Source: Occultella gossypii
GTDB lineage: Bacteria > Actinomycetota > Actinomycetes > Actinomycetales > Beutenbergiaceae
Reading direction: 5' to 3'
Length of the DNA: 64,000 nucleotides
Assembly (NCBI RefSeq): GCF_019947135.1
Contig: NZ_JAGSHT010000028.1
Coordinates: 1-64,000 of the forward strand
The notes beneath the pieces were generated by a model. That model saw only the letters and a program-made list of their open reading frames with translations. It had not been told where the DNA came from and did no database searches. The position numbers and the translations under genes are program-made. Shown here piece after piece: positions 17,160-26,638 of this stretch (position 1 is its first letter; each line of letters begins with the position of its first letter).

Positions 17160-17319
17160 CGGCCTCCAGACCTGGATTCCTCACCGCAGGCACTCGACCT
17201 GCGCTACTGCGTCGGCCCACCACGATCGTGCGGTGCCGGGTTCGAGTGCCCTGCGAGCACCCTCGCTCGATCCACTTGTCTCAACTATTTGAATCGTGCG
17301 CCAGGGACCTGAAAGGCCC

Positions 17320-17332
17320 TATCCTGTCGGGC
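17320..17332 (+). promoter_or_regulatory. -10 box of a leaderless promoter for the IclR operon
   Basis: TATCCT ends 7 nt before the ATG at 17333; no ribosome binding site is present. Confidence 0.5.
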
Positions 17333-18088
17333 ATGGGCGAGAAGGCACAGGTCGTCGGCGCGGAACGGGTCCTCGTCCTGCTCCGTGCCCTCGCCGAGCA
17401 TGGCCAGGGCGCGACGCTGGATGAGCTCGCGGCCGTCGTCGGCGGCTCCAAGCCCACGATCCACCGGGGGCTCGCACTCCTGTGCCGGATCGGCTTCGCG
17501 CGCCGCGACGAACGTGGCCACTACTGTCTCGGCGACCAGTACCTGCGGCTCGCCTTCACCTACCACGAGCAGCAGACCGACCACCTGCGGGCGCAGCCGA
17601 TCCTGGCGGCGCTGGCCGAGCGGTTCGGCGAGACCGCGCACTACGCCGTGCTCGACGGCCGCGACGTGGTCTACCGCGGCAAGGTCGACCCGCCCGATCG
17701 CGCGGTCCGGCTGACCTCGGTGATCGGTGGCCGCAACCCAGCCCACTCCACCGCCGTCGGGAAGGTCCTGCTCGCGCATCGCCTGACCGACGAGCCCCAG
17801 GTCCGGGCCTGGCTCACCGGCGGCGAGCTCGAAGCCCGTACCGAAGCGACGATCGTCGCGCCGGACGCTTTCGCGACCGAGCTCGCCCGCGCCCGCGACC
17901 AGGGTTACGCGAACGAGGACGAGGAGAACGAGCTGGGCATCGCCTGCCTCGCTGTGCCGGTCTGGTGGGGACCCGGCACCGAGCCGACCGGGGGCATCAG
18001 CATCAGCGCCGTCCGCTACCGTACTCCGTTGGCCGCGCTGCTCGACCGGCTCCCGGAGATCCGCGCGATCATCGACGGTGCGCCATGA
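17333..18088 (+). CDS. IclR-family transcriptional regulator
   Basis: 251 residues. N-terminal winged HTH (residues 5-65: GAERVLVLLRALAEHG, LDELAAVVGGSKPTIHRGLALL) and the C-terminal IclR effector domain (residues 75-250: ETAHYAVLDGRDVVYRGKV, PAHSTAVGKVLLA, RDQGYANEDEENELGIACLAVPV). Its stop overlaps the start of the deacylase-like gene (ATGA), so it is the first cistron of an operon that it probably controls; the ligand is likely a substrate of that pathway. Confidence 0.93.
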   Translation: MGEKAQVVGAERVLVLLRALAEHGQGATLDELAAVVGGSKPTIHRGLALLCRIGFARRDERGHYCLGDQYLRLAFTYHEQQTDHLRAQPILAALAERFGETAHYAVLDGRDVVYRGKVDPPDRAVRLTSVIGGRNPAHSTAVGKVLLAHRLTDEPQVRAWLTGGELEARTEATIVAPDAFATELARARDQGYANEDEENELGIACLAVPVWWGPGTEPTGGISISAVRYRTPLAALLDRLPEIRAIIDGAP

Positions 18089-19626
18089 TCGCGGACCTGC
18101 TGGTACGCGGCGCGACCGTCATAGACGGCTCGGGCGGCGTGCCGGTGCCCGCGGACGTCGCCGTGGCCGACGGCGTGATCGTGGCGGTCGGGAAGCTCGC
18201 CGCGGTCACCGCGGCCGAGATCGTGTCGGCGCCCGGGGCGGTGCTCCTGCCCGGCTTCATCGACGCACACTCGCACACCGATGCCGTCATCGGGCAGGCG
18301 CACGTGCAGCACGCGCTGTTGCGCCAGGGCGTGACGACCGTCGTCACCGGCCAGGACGGCGTCTCACATGCGGGCGCGGGCGCTGACGGCGGTGCGTGGG
18401 GCTCGCGGTACTTCGCAGGCATCAACGGCACGTCGGAGCCGGCCGGGACGCTGGCGGAGTATCGCGCCACGCTCGCGGGCGAGCTGCGCCTCAACACCGC
18501 CCACCTGCTCCCGCACGGGTCGATGAGGTACCAGCGGGCCGGGCTGCGCGAGCGCCTGGATGCCGGCGAGGTCGCCGCGCTGCGGGACGACGTCGAGGCG
18601 GGGCTCGCCGACGGTGCCGTCGGGCTCTCGACCGGGCTGCACTACATCCCGGGCGTGCACGCCGACGTCGACGAGTTCGTCGTGCTGGCCGGCCCGCTCG
18701 CCGCGGCCGGCCGGCCCTACGTCACCCACATGCGCGGGTACGAGGCCGAGTCCGCCGTCGGCCTCGGCGAGGTGCTGGCGATCGCCCGCCGCAGCGGTGT
18801 CGGCGCACACATCTCCCACCTGCACGGACCGGCGCAGGAGCTCCTGGCCACGATCGATCGTGCCGCCGGGGACGGGCTGGACCTGACCTTCGACTCCTAC
18901 CCGTACCTGTCCGGGTTCAGCCTGCTGAGCGTGCCGCTGCTGCCCTGGGACCTGCTCAGGCTGGCTCCGGAGGACCTGGTGGAACGCCTGTCACAACCCG
19001 ATGCGCTCGCGTGCATGCCACCCGGCTGGGGCGACACCGTCGCGCAGGAGCTGGACCGGATCACGCTCGCCGGCGTTCCGGGACGCCCCGACCTGGAAGG
19101 GCTGACGCTCCGGGCAGCCGCCGAGGTGCTCGACCGGGACGCCCCGACGATGGTGCTCGACCTGATCGCCGACACCGCCGGCGCCGTGACCGCGGTGTTC
19201 CAGCAACCCTCGACGAGCACCGAGGGCGACGTCCGTGCCCTGCTGCGACATCGTGGTCACATGGGCGGGTCGGACGGCATCTTCGTCGGCGGCCATCCGC
19301 ATCCCCGGGCCTGGGGAACGTTCGCCAGGTACCTGGCCCGGCACGTCCGCGACCTCGGCGACTGGAGCTGGGCGGAGGCCGCCGTGCACCTCGCCGCCAG
19401 GCCCGGGGCCCGGTTCGGGCTCGGTGGTCGCGGCCACATCCGACCCGGCGCCCCGGCCGACCTCGTACTGATCGACCCACGCACGGTCACGGATACCGCG
19501 ACCTACGCCGAGCCGCAACGCCTCGCCACCGGCATCAGCGACGTCTGGGTCGGCGGCGTGCGGGTGCTCCGCGACGGCGAGCTCACAAGGGCCCGGCCTG
19601 GCGCCCCCCTGACCTGGCAAGACTGA
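18085..19626 (+). CDS. N-acyl-D-amino-acid deacylase (D-aminoacylase) family amidohydrolase
   Basis: 513 residues of the metal-dependent amidohydrolase superfamily. Seen: LLVRGATVIDGSG, the metal-binding GFIDAHSHTD (His62, His64), GLSTGLHYIPG, YVTHMRGYE, AHISHLHGPA, FDSYPYLSG, MGGSDGIFVGGHPHPRAWGTFARYL with the catalytic Asp, and the C-terminal IRPGAPADLVLIDP. This pattern is that of N-acyl-D-amino-acid deacylases/D-aminoacylases. With RidA and an SDR following closely, the operon probably degrades an acylated amino compound; the exact substrate is unknown. Confidence 0.88.
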   Translation: MIADLLVRGATVIDGSGGVPVPADVAVADGVIVAVGKLAAVTAAEIVSAPGAVLLPGFIDAHSHTDAVIGQAHVQHALLRQGVTTVVTGQDGVSHAGAGADGGAWGSRYFAGINGTSEPAGTLAEYRATLAGELRLNTAHLLPHGSMRYQRAGLRERLDAGEVAALRDDVEAGLADGAVGLSTGLHYIPGVHADVDEFVVLAGPLAAAGRPYVTHMRGYEAESAVGLGEVLAIARRSGVGAHISHLHGPAQELLATIDRAAGDGLDLTFDSYPYLSGFSLLSVPLLPWDLLRLAPEDLVERLSQPDALACMPPGWGDTVAQELDRITLAGVPGRPDLEGLTLRAAAEVLDRDAPTMVLDLIADTAGAVTAVFQQPSTSTEGDVRALLRHRGHMGGSDGIFVGGHPHPRAWGTFARYLARHVRDLGDWSWAEAAVHLAARPGARFGLGGRGHIRPGAPADLVLIDPRTVTDTATYAEPQRLATGISDVWVGGVRVLRDGELTRARPGAPLTWQD

Positions 19627-19660
19627 ACCGTTCCCACCCGATACCCGAAGGAAGATCCCC

Positions 19661-20038
19661 GTGCCCGAGATGCAGATCAGTGACGCCCTGCCCACCCCCG
19701 CCGGCCCCTACTCCCACGTCGGCACCGCCGCCGGGCTGGTCTGGACCGCGGGCTTCGGACCTCAGGAACCGGCCACCGGCACCGTCCCGGACGGCGTCGA
19801 GGCACAGACCGAGGCAACGCTCGACAACGTCGAGCGAGCCCTCGCCGTCGTCGGCCTCGATCTGAGCGACGTGATCAAGGCGACCGTGCACCTGGAGCAC
19901 CTCAAGCGCGACTTCGCCGCCTTCAATGCGGTCTACGCCGAGCGGTTCGGTGACCACCGCCCGGTCCGCACCACCGTCGGCTCAGACCTCATGGACATCC
20001 TCGTCGAGATCGACGTCGTCGCGGTGCAACGCGGATGA
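19661..20038 (+). CDS. RidA/YjgF-family protein
   Basis: 125 residues, GTG start behind GAAGGAAG. RidA-fold features: PTPAGPYSHV, a DNVERALAVVGLDLSDVIKAT segment and the conserved Arg in HRPVRTTVG. Family members hydrolyse reactive enamine/imine intermediates to keto acids and ammonia; here it sits between an amidohydrolase and a dehydrogenase, which suits deamination in a degradation pathway. Overlaps the next gene by 4 bases. Confidence 0.9.
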   Translation: MPEMQISDALPTPAGPYSHVGTAAGLVWTAGFGPQEPATGTVPDGVEAQTEATLDNVERALAVVGLDLSDVIKATVHLEHLKRDFAAFNAVYAERFGDHRPVRTTVGSDLMDILVEIDVVAVQRG

Positions 20039-20868
20039 GCGCGTCCGCCGACCCGGCCGCGCCGGCGAACGGCGCGGCCCGGGTGGTCCTGATCACCGGC
20101 GCCGCGGGCGGGATCGGCCGCGCGCTGACCCACCGGTTCGCGGACGCGCGCACCTGCCTCGTCCTCGTGGACCGCAACGCCGACGGCCTCGCCGCGCTCG
20201 CGCAGGACCTCGGCGCCCCGGCGACGATCCTCACCGAAGCGCTCGACATCACCGACGACGACGCGGTCGACGCCCTGGTGACCCGCGTGCAGGACCGGTG
20301 GGGCGCCGTCGACTTCCTCATCAACAACGCCGCGTACGCCTACGACGACGATGTGCTCGGGACCACGCCCGCACGGTGGGACGAACAGGTAGCGATCGCA
20401 CTGCGGTCGGTCTTCCTGTGCAGCCGGGCGGTCCTGCCGGGGATGCGCCGGCGCGGCCGCGGCGTCATCGTGAACATGGCCTCGGTCAACGCCCACCAGT
20501 ACTTCGGCAACGAGGCCTACAGCGCGGCCAAGGCGGGCGTCGAGTCGCTCACCCGCAGCATCGCGGTGCGCTACGGACCCGACGGCGTTCGCGCGCTCGC
20601 ACTCGGGATCGGGACCGTGCTGACCCCGGGCGCCTGGGACGCGCGCCTCGATCGCGATCCTGACATCGTGGACCGGCTCAGGTCCTGGTATCCCTTGCGC
20701 CGTCTCGGAACACCGGAGGACATCGCCGCCCTGACCGCGTTCGTCGCCTCCGACGAGGCGTCCTGGATCACCGGCACCACGATCATGGTCGACGGCGGTC
20801 TGACGGCAGGCAACCAGCGGCTCGCCGACGACGTGCTGGGAATCGAGCAGCGCCCGCTCGGCGAATAG
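20035..20868 (+). CDS. Short-chain dehydrogenase/reductase (SDR)
   Basis: 277 residues. Classical SDR: cofactor motif TGAAGGIG at 21-28, LINNAA at 95-100, catalytic Ser150 and YxxxK (Tyr162, Lys166), and the C-terminal ASWITGTTIMVDGGLTAG. Asp46 after the second strand (VLVDRNA) indicates NAD(H). ATGA overlap with ridA makes it the last cistron of the IclR operon. Substrate not readable. Confidence 0.92.
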   Translation: MSASADPAAPANGAARVVLITGAAGGIGRALTHRFADARTCLVLVDRNADGLAALAQDLGAPATILTEALDITDDDAVDALVTRVQDRWGAVDFLINNAAYAYDDDVLGTTPARWDEQVAIALRSVFLCSRAVLPGMRRRGRGVIVNMASVNAHQYFGNEAYSAAKAGVESLTRSIAVRYGPDGVRALALGIGTVLTPGAWDARLDRDPDIVDRLRSWYPLRRLGTPEDIAALTAFVASDEASWITGTTIMVDGGLTAGNQRLADDVLGIEQRPLGE

Positions 20869-20893
20869 CCCGTGGCGCGGCGGAGGCCGAAGG

Positions 20894-21160
20894 TCAGCGG
20901 AACTTCTTCATCGGGTCGAAGCCGTCTCCGGGCGACCGGTCGTCCCGTGCCGCCGCCCGACCCTGCATGGCCTGCTTCTGTTTGGCCAGGATCCGCATCG
21001 TGACACCCATCTGGGCGACCGAGATCAGCACGACCGCGCCGAGGAACAGCGGCAACCCGATCACCTCGGACACCCAGAGCAGCACGGCCACGACGATGAG
21101 CGCTCCGGAGAGCATGGCGGTCACGACCAGGCCGCGAGCCATCGGATTCATCGGATTCAT
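20894..21160 (-). CDS. Small membrane protein with two transmembrane helices
   Basis: 88 residues from the ATG at 21160. Two hydrophobic helices (about 12-31 and 36-53) are followed by a Lys/Arg/Gln-rich cytoplasmic tail that ends FDPMKKFR. Unrecognised; small proteins of this shape are common in actinobacteria. A longer frame from 21223 is less likely because it would run through the hairpin at 21200-21242. Confidence 0.6.
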   Translation of the reverse strand: MNPMNPMARGLVVTAMLSGALIVVAVLLWVSEVIGLPLFLGAVVLISVAQMGVTMRILAKQKQAMQGRAAARDDRSPGDGFDPMKKFR

Positions 21161-21199
21161 CGCCCAAGTCTCGCAGGTCGACGTACCCGGTGAGCAAGG

Positions 21200-21242
21200 C
21201 CCGACGGCGGGCCGCGCGCCCATGTGCGCGGCCGCCGTCGGG
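21200..21242 (-). terminator. Strong GC hairpin downstream of metE
   Basis: Left arm 21200-21217 and right arm 21226-21242 pair over 17 bp with one bulged G, around an 8-nt loop. It starts 13 bp after the metE stop and lies between metE and the small membrane protein gene, both leftward. No U run, as is common for actinobacterial terminators. Confidence 0.65.
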
Positions 21243-21254
21243 CAGGTGGTCGCC

Positions 21255-23618
21255 TCAGCCCTGGACCGGCGCCCCGAGCCGCTCCCGGACCGAGCGGGTC
21301 GCCGCGACGAGATTCTCCAGCGAGGCGATCGTCTCGGGGTAGCCGCGGGTCTTCAGGCCGCAGTCCGGGTTCACCCAGAGCTTGCGCTCACCGACCGAGG
21401 CCAGCGCCGCCGTCAACAGGTCGGTGATCTCGGCCGTGCTCGGCACGCGGGGTGAGTGGATGTCGTACACGCCGGGGCCGATGCCGCGCGCGAACCCGGA
21501 CGAGTTGATATCCGGCAGGATCTCCATCTTCGACCGCGCCGCCTCGATCGAGGTCACGTCCGCGTCGAGGCCGTCGATCGCGCCGATGACCTCGCCGAAC
21601 TCCGAGTAGCACAGGTGGGTGTGGATCTGGGTGGCGTCCGCCGCACCCGCGGTCGCGAGCCGGAACGAGGCCACCGACCAGTCCAGGTACGCGCTCTGGT
21701 CGGCGCGGCGCAGCGGCAGCAGTTCCCGCAGGGCGGGCTCGTCGACCTGGACGATCCCGATGCCCGCCGCCTCGAGGTCGGCGATCTCGTCCCGCAGGGC
21801 CAGTGCGACCTGGTTCGCCGTGTCCGCGAGCGGCTGGTCGTCGCGCACGAAGGACCAGGCGAGGATCGTCACCGGGCCGGTGAGCATGCCCTTGACCGGG
21901 TGGCTCGTGAGCGAGGCCGCGTGCCGGGACCAGTCCACCGTGATCGGTGCGGGCCGGGAGACGTCGCCCCAGAGGATGGACGGGCGGGTGCAGCGCGACC
22001 CGTAGGACTGGACCCAGCCGTTCTGCGTGACGGCGAACCCGTCGAGGTTCTCCGCGAAGTACTGGACCATGTCGTTGCGCTCGGGTTCGCCGTGCACGAG
22101 CACGTCCAGGCCGAGCTTCTCCTGCAGCTCGATCACATGGGCGATCTCGGCACGCATCGCCTCCGCGTACTGCTCGGCGGTGATCTCCCCCTTGCGCAGG
22201 CTCGCCCGGGCGCCACGGAGCTCGGAGGTCTGCGGGAAGGACCCGATCGTGGTCGTGGGCAGGGCCGGCAGGTCCAGTACCGCGTCCTGGGCGGTGACCC
22301 GCACGTCGTAGCCGCTGCGGTGGAAGTCGGCGTCGGTGAGGCCGGCGGCGCGCTCCCGGACGGCCGGGACCACGACTCCGGGCGCACCGGCCCGGTCCGC
22401 GGCGACCTCGCGGGAGTGGGCGAACGCCTCCCCCGCTGCGTCCGGCCCGGCGGCCAGCGCGAGCACCTCGCCGACCTTCTCGTCGGCGAACGCGAGCCAC
22501 GACAGCAGCCGCTGCGGCAGGTCGGGCTCGTCGGAGGTGGTGTGCGGCACGTGGAACAGCGACGTGGAGGTGGACACGGCGACGTCGACGTCCGGCCCGA
22601 GGTCCGCGCGCAACGCGGCCACGGCCGCGGCGGCGGCGTCCAGGTCGGTGCGCCAGATGTTGTGACCGTCGACGACGCCCGCCACGACGGTCCGGCCCGC
22701 AAGGGAGGTGCGGACCGCGTCGTCGATCGCGGGTGCCTCGCCGCGGACCAGGTCCAGCCCGATGGCCTCGACGCCGGTACCCGCCAGGTCCGCGAACCGT
22801 TCCCCGAGCGGGCCGTAGGGCGTGGCCACGAACACGGCCGGCCGCTCCGGGCGCGCCAGGTCCACGGAGAGTGCCTGGTAGGCACGCCCGACGGCGGCGT
22901 TCACCTGCGCGGACGGCTCCGCCCAGGTGTCGCTCACCAGGGCCGGTTCGTCGATCTGCACCCAGGTGGCGCCCGCGTCGGCGAACGCGCGCAGCCAGTC
23001 CGCATAGGCGGCCAGCAGGTCGTCGAGCCGGGACAGCGGGGAGAAGCCCTCCGGCGCCGACTCGCTCGGCTTGGCCAGTAGCAGGAACGTGACCGGGCCG
23101 ACCAGCACGGGCCGGGTCACCACGCCGTCGGCAAGGCCGGCTGCGAATGCCGACACGCTTGGGGTCTCGACCAGGCGGAACTCCGTCTCCGGGCCGATCT
23201 CCGGGACGAGGTAGTGGTAGTTGGAGTCGAACCACTTGGTCATCTCCAGGGGGGCCAGATCACCCTCGCCCCGCGCCAGGGTGAACATGCCCGCGAGGTC
23301 GAGCGCGCCGTCGGGGCCGCGCAGGTGCGCGAACCGTTCCGGGATCGCGCCCAGGTGAGCCGCCACGGACAGCACCTGGTCGTAGAAGGTGAAGTCCGAC
23401 GGGATCGAGGCGTCCTCGGTGCCCAGGCCGAGGCCGGTCAGGTGGGTCCGGGTCCGCGCGCGGAGGTCCCGGGCCACCGCGATGAGCTCCGGCGCCGTGC
23501 TGCGGCCGGCCCAGAACGACTCAACGGCGCGCTTGAGCTCGCGGCGCGGCCCGATCCGGGGGTAGCCGAGGATGGTGGCGGCCGGGAACGCGGGGACGGG
23601 GCCTTCGTGCAACGACAT
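21255..23618 (-). CDS. metE: Cobalamin-independent methionine synthase
   Basis: 787 residues, full family length. 5-methyltetrahydropteroyltri-L-glutamate-homocysteine methyltransferase: N-terminal substrate domain ([18 protein letters not shown]), a central linker, and the C-terminal catalytic domain with [31 protein letters not shown], the zinc ligands in [12 protein letters not shown] and [13 protein letters not shown], and [10 protein letters not shown]-like [19 protein letters not shown] behind AAGGAG. Second cistron after metF, presumably under the same SAM-sensing leader. Confidence 0.97.
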   Translation of the reverse strand: MSLHEGPVPAFPAATILGYPRIGPRRELKRAVESFWAGRSTAPELIAVARDLRARTRTHLTGLGLGTEDASIPSDFTFYDQVLSVAAHLGAIPERFAHLRGPDGALDLAGMFTLARGEGDLAPLEMTKWFDSNYHYLVPEIGPETEFRLVETPSVSAFAAGLADGVVTRPVLVGPVTFLLLAKPSESAPEGFSPLSRLDDLLAAYADWLRAFADAGATWVQIDEPALVSDTWAEPSAQVNAAVGRAYQALSVDLARPERPAVFVATPYGPLGERFADLAGTGVEAIGLDLVRGEAPAIDDAVRTSLAGRTVVAGVVDGHNIWRTDLDAAAAAVAALRADLGPDVDVAVSTSTSLFHVPHTTSDEPDLPQRLLSWLAFADEKVGEVLALAAGPDAAGEAFAHSREVAADRAGAPGVVVPAVRERAAGLTDADFHRSGYDVRVTAQDAVLDLPALPTTTIGSFPQTSELRGARASLRKGEITAEQYAEAMRAEIAHVIELQEKLGLDVLVHGEPERNDMVQYFAENLDGFAVTQNGWVQSYGSRCTRPSILWGDVSRPAPITVDWSRHAASLTSHPVKGMLTGPVTILAWSFVRDDQPLADTANQVALALRDEIADLEAAGIGIVQVDEPALRELLPLRRADQSAYLDWSVASFRLATAGAADATQIHTHLCYSEFGEVIGAIDGLDADVTSIEAARSKMEILPDINSSGFARGIGPGVYDIHSPRVPSTAEITDLLTAALASVGERKLWVNPDCGLKTRGYPETIASLENLVAATRSVRERLGAPVQG

Positions 23619-23758
23619 GGTGGTGCTCCTTCTTGTCCGGTGTGGTTCGAGCAGGGTGCGGCGACCCCCGTCGGCCGCGGGGCCGATCGGTTGTCTCGAT
23701 TGCCGGGCCGGACCGGTGCGCCCGCCATCACGGGCACACTCGGGTCAGGCCGGCACGG

Positions 23759-24697
23759 TCACTGAGGGGAAGCGCCCCCCAGGGCGACTGATGGGGTGAG
23801 TCCGGCCCGGTCGAGGAGATCGAGCGCGGCCTTCGATGAGTTGAACGTGTACAGGTGCAGGCCGGGCGCACCGGCCGCGAGGACGCCGTCAATCAGGTCC
23901 ACGCTCGCGGCCAGACCCCGTCGGTACGTCTCGGCGGGGTCCGCGGCGGCGTCGAGGGAGTCCAGCAGTTGCCGCGGTACCCGGACCCCCGTCAGTTCCT
24001 CGAGCCGGCGCAGCCGCTTCGGGTCGGTGAGCGGGATGAGCCCGGGGATGATCGGGATCCGGACGCCCCCGGCTCGCGCGGCGGACACCAGTTCGGCGTA
24101 GTGGGCCGGGTCGAAGAAGACCTGGGTGATCGCGAAGTCCGCGCCCGCCTCCTGCTTCTCGAGCAGGGCGGCCACATCGCTCGGGTCCACCACGGCCCGC
24201 CCGTCCGGCCCGTAGGCGCCGCCGGGATAGGCAGCCACCGAGATGCTCACCGGGTCCGCCGGCCCGAGCCGCGTCGCGACGATGCCCCGCAGCAGGGCGA
24301 CGAGCTGGCTCGCCCGGGTCAGACCCTCCGGGTGCGGCTGCCAGTCCTCCTGGCCGGCCGGTGGATCCCCGCGCAGGGCGAGGAAGTCGCGGACGCCCTC
24401 GTCGAGCAGCCCGCCGATGTACTCGGTCAGGTCCGCCTCGGACGCCCCGACGCAGGTCAGGTGCGCGATCGGGGTGACCGGCGTGTCCCGCAGGATCGTG
24501 CAGAGCAGGTCGCGCGACGTCTGCCGGGTCGCCCCGGAGGCGCCGTACGTCACGGAGAAGTAGTCCGGCCCGATCTGGGCCAGGTCCGCGACCGTCCGCT
24601 GGAGTGAGACCTCGCCCTTGGGGGTGCGGGGCGGGTACAGCTCGAACGAGATCGTGGGACGCTCGCCCGGTGCCCCGTACAGGCTCGCCGTGCTCAT
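23759..24697 (-). CDS. metF: Methylenetetrahydrofolate reductase
   Basis: 312 residues, FAD-dependent reduction of 5,10-methylene-THF to 5-methyl-THF, which feeds MetE. Seen: TISFELYPPRTPKGE, FSVTYGASGATRQTSRDLL, PIAHLTCVGAS, LALRGDPP, ADFAITQVFFDPAHY, IPIIPGLIPLTDPKRL and LHLYTFNSSKAALDLL. The start codon lies 3 nt after a stable hairpin (24701-24715), with no other clear ribosome binding site, and behind a SAM-class riboswitch. Confidence 0.96.
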   Translation of the reverse strand: MSTASLYGAPGERPTISFELYPPRTPKGEVSLQRTVADLAQIGPDYFSVTYGASGATRQTSRDLLCTILRDTPVTPIAHLTCVGASEADLTEYIGGLLDEGVRDFLALRGDPPAGQEDWQPHPEGLTRASQLVALLRGIVATRLGPADPVSISVAAYPGGAYGPDGRAVVDPSDVAALLEKQEAGADFAITQVFFDPAHYAELVSAARAGGVRIPIIPGLIPLTDPKRLRRLEELTGVRVPRQLLDSLDAAADPAETYRRGLAASVDLIDGVLAAGAPGLHLYTFNSSKAALDLLDRAGLTPSVALGGASPQ

Positions 24698-24700
24698 CGC

Positions 24701-24715
24701 AGCGCCCCGGGCGCT
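24701..24715 (-). promoter_or_regulatory. Hairpin covering the metF ribosome binding region
   Basis: Arms AGCGCC and GGCGCT with a 3-nt loop end 3 nt before the metF ATG; its 3' arm includes the only G-rich stretch that could bind the ribosome. Probable translational expression platform of the riboswitch. Confidence 0.5.
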
Positions 24716-24734
24716 TGTGGTGCCTTCATGTGAA

Positions 24735-24835
24735 CTCCATCGACCCTGGCTTTAGCACCCTTCCCCTCGGGAGGCTTCCGTTGGGGGGTTGCTGCGGCGT
24801 CGACGAGCCAGGACTCTCGACCGCTCTGGATGGTG
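24735..24835 (-). promoter_or_regulatory. SAM-class riboswitch (SAM-I/IV-like) upstream of metF-metE
   Basis: Read leftwards from 24835: closing helix CCATC/GATGG; ATCCAGAGCGG and CCGCAGCAACC, matching the SAM-I core positions (P2 GCGG/CCGC); a P2 tip GAG-TCCTGG-CTC; then a P3 hairpin; then GGGTGCTAAAGCCAGG. The loop sequence CCTGGCT is fully complementary to AGCCAGG, giving the expected pseudoknot. There is no P4 hairpin before the closing strand, which points to the SAM-IV or SAM-I/IV variants rather than classic SAM-I. Genes downstream make methionine, the SAM precursor. Confidence 0.75.
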
Positions 24836-24981
24836 ATTGATTTCGATGGTACTCGTCCCACCCGCGACGCCGCGAGTGTTTCACCGACTGAGATTCGGCC
24901 GGCTGGGGCGCCACTCCACCACGGGCGTACCGCAACGACACGCCTCGACGTGCCGGCCCACCTGGAGGAGGATGCACCGGC

Positions 24982-25539
24982 ATGAGCCCGTACGGTGCCT
25001 CGACCGGCTACGGCACGGTCACGAAGGTGTTGCACTGGGCCATGGCCGTGGCCATGGGGATCCAGTTCGTCCTGGGCTATTCGATCGACCGGTTCGACGA
25101 CCTGCTCGAGTGGGCCGCCGACCTGTTCTTCGGTGGTGAGGAGGACTGGTGGATCGTGCCGCACGCGGTGCTCGGCGCCACGATCCTCGTGCTCGCGTGC
25201 GTGCGCGTGTGGTGGCGCCGCGTCGGCGGCCTGCCGGACTGGGCGCCCGGGCTCTCCGCAGCCGAGCGCCGCGTCGCGACGGTGGTCGAGCGCACCCTGT
25301 ACGTGCTGATGTTCGCGATCCCGGTCACCGGGCTCGCCCTGCTGTTCGCCACGGACACCGAGTGGGATGTCGGCCCCTACGAGTGGCCGGCCCCGTTGCC
25401 CCTCGTCGACGACGATGCCGGGCTGATCGTGCACATCGCAACGCACGTCGTGTTCCTGGTGGCCCTGGTCGCCCACGTCGGTCTGGTACTCAAGCACCAG
25501 TTCCTCGACCGGGACCGGCTGCTGAACCGGATGCTGTGA
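24982..25539 (+). CDS. Cytochrome b561-family membrane protein
   Basis: 185 residues with four transmembrane helices. Likely haem ligands: His in KVLHWAMAVAMG, His in VPHAVLGATIL, and His residues in VHIATHVVFLVALVAHVGL of helix 4, the layout of prokaryotic b561/DUF4405-like di-haem quinol oxidoreductases. ATG behind GGAGGAGG. Divergent from metF. Electron partner unknown. Confidence 0.85.
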   Translation: MSPYGASTGYGTVTKVLHWAMAVAMGIQFVLGYSIDRFDDLLEWAADLFFGGEEDWWIVPHAVLGATILVLACVRVWWRRVGGLPDWAPGLSAAERRVATVVERTLYVLMFAIPVTGLALLFATDTEWDVGPYEWPAPLPLVDDDAGLIVHIATHVVFLVALVAHVGLVLKHQFLDRDRLLNRML

Positions 25540-25665
25540 TCGCGGCGCGCCCGCGCACCTCGCCCGTGATGTCGGCCCGCGGGTGCATAGTCAGGACAAC
25601 GCCGAGCCAGGACTGCCGGGTCGCCGTCGGCCCGGCCCCGAGTCGGCGGGAAGGGAGCGCGAGGG

Positions 25666-25866
25666 ATGAACGGACGAATCGCCCAGTTGCGTGAGGAACT
25701 GAGCCTGGCCGCTGCCCGGGCCGAACGAGACGCCGTCCTCGGCCGCATCGCCGGGACCTGCGACGAGGACGACCTGCGGATGCGCGCGGGCGCGGGCGGC
25801 CTGGACGCGCGCGAGATGGCACTGCTGGACGACCTCGACGCGCTGGAGGATCTGATCGGCGCCTGA
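25666..25866 (+). CDS. Small acidic helical protein, unrecognised
   Basis: 66 residues, ATG behind GGGAG. Two Glu/Arg/Ala-rich helices (residues 4-32 and 46-63) and one Cys32. A TGCATAGT extended -10 lies about 80 bp upstream. It is followed after 37 bp by the ABC transporter genes. Codon use and the Shine-Dalgarno sequence support translation; no family recognised. Confidence 0.5.
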   Translation: MNGRIAQLREELSLAAARAERDAVLGRIAGTCDEDDLRMRAGAGGLDAREMALLDDLDALEDLIGA

Positions 25867-25903
25867 GCACCGCCGCCGCGGTCCGAGGAGGATCATTCAC
25901 CGC

Positions 25904-26638
25904 ATGGTGACCACCGCCGGGAGCGTCGTCCAGGTGCGCGGACTGCGGGTGATCCGCGGCCCCACCACAGCCCTGGACGGTGTGGACGTGACCGTCGCCG
26001 AGGGGCTCATCACCGGTCTGCTCGGCCCTTCCGGCTCGGGCAAGACCACCCTGATCCGGTCGATCCTCGGCGTGCAGGTGACCGCGGCCGGTTCCGTGAC
26101 CGTGCTCGGCCATCCGGCAGGCAGTGCGCCGCTGCGGCGCGAGGTCGGATACGTCACACAGGCGCCGAGCGTCTATCCCGACCTCACCGTCGCGGAGAAC
26201 CTGCAGTACTTCGCCCGGGTCCTCGGCGTCGCCGACGTGCGCGCGGACACCGACCGGGTGCTGGAGGTGGTGGACCTGGGACCGCAGCGCCGCCAGCTGA
26301 CCGCTACCCTCTCCGGCGGCGAGGCCTCGCGGGTGAATCTGGCCGCGGCGCTGCTCGGCCGGCCGCGCCTGGTGGTGCTCGACGAGCCGACCGTCGGCCT
26401 GGACCCGGTGCTCCGGGACTCCCTGTGGCACACGTTCGCCCAGATCGCCGCGAGCGGAACCGCCGTGCTCGTCTCCTCGCACGTCATGGACGAGGCGGTC
26501 CGTTGCGATCGCCTGGTGTTGCTGCGCGCGGGACGGGTCCTCGCGCAGGGCACCCCGGCGGACCTGCTGACCCGGACCGGTACGGACTCCGCCGAGCAGG
26601 CCTTCCTCGCCCTCGTACGGGAGGGCCGGACGCCGTGA
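25904..26638 (+). CDS. ABC transporter ATP-binding protein (ABC-2 export type)
   Basis: 244 residues. Walker A GPSGSGKTT (41-49), Q-loop in YVTQAPSVYPDLTVAENL, signature LSGGEASRVN, Walker B LVVLDEPTVGLDP and the H-loop in VLVSSHVMDEA. This is the DrrA/NodI-like type paired with ABC-2 permeases for export of drugs or lipids. Its stop overlaps the GTG of the permease gene. Confidence 0.92.
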   Translation: MVTTAGSVVQVRGLRVIRGPTTALDGVDVTVAEGLITGLLGPSGSGKTTLIRSILGVQVTAAGSVTVLGHPAGSAPLRREVGYVTQAPSVYPDLTVAENLQYFARVLGVADVRADTDRVLEVVDLGPQRRQLTATLSGGEASRVNLAAALLGRPRLVVLDEPTVGLDPVLRDSLWHTFAQIAASGTAVLVSSHVMDEAVRCDRLVLLRAGRVLAQGTPADLLTRTGTDSAEQAFLALVREGRTP

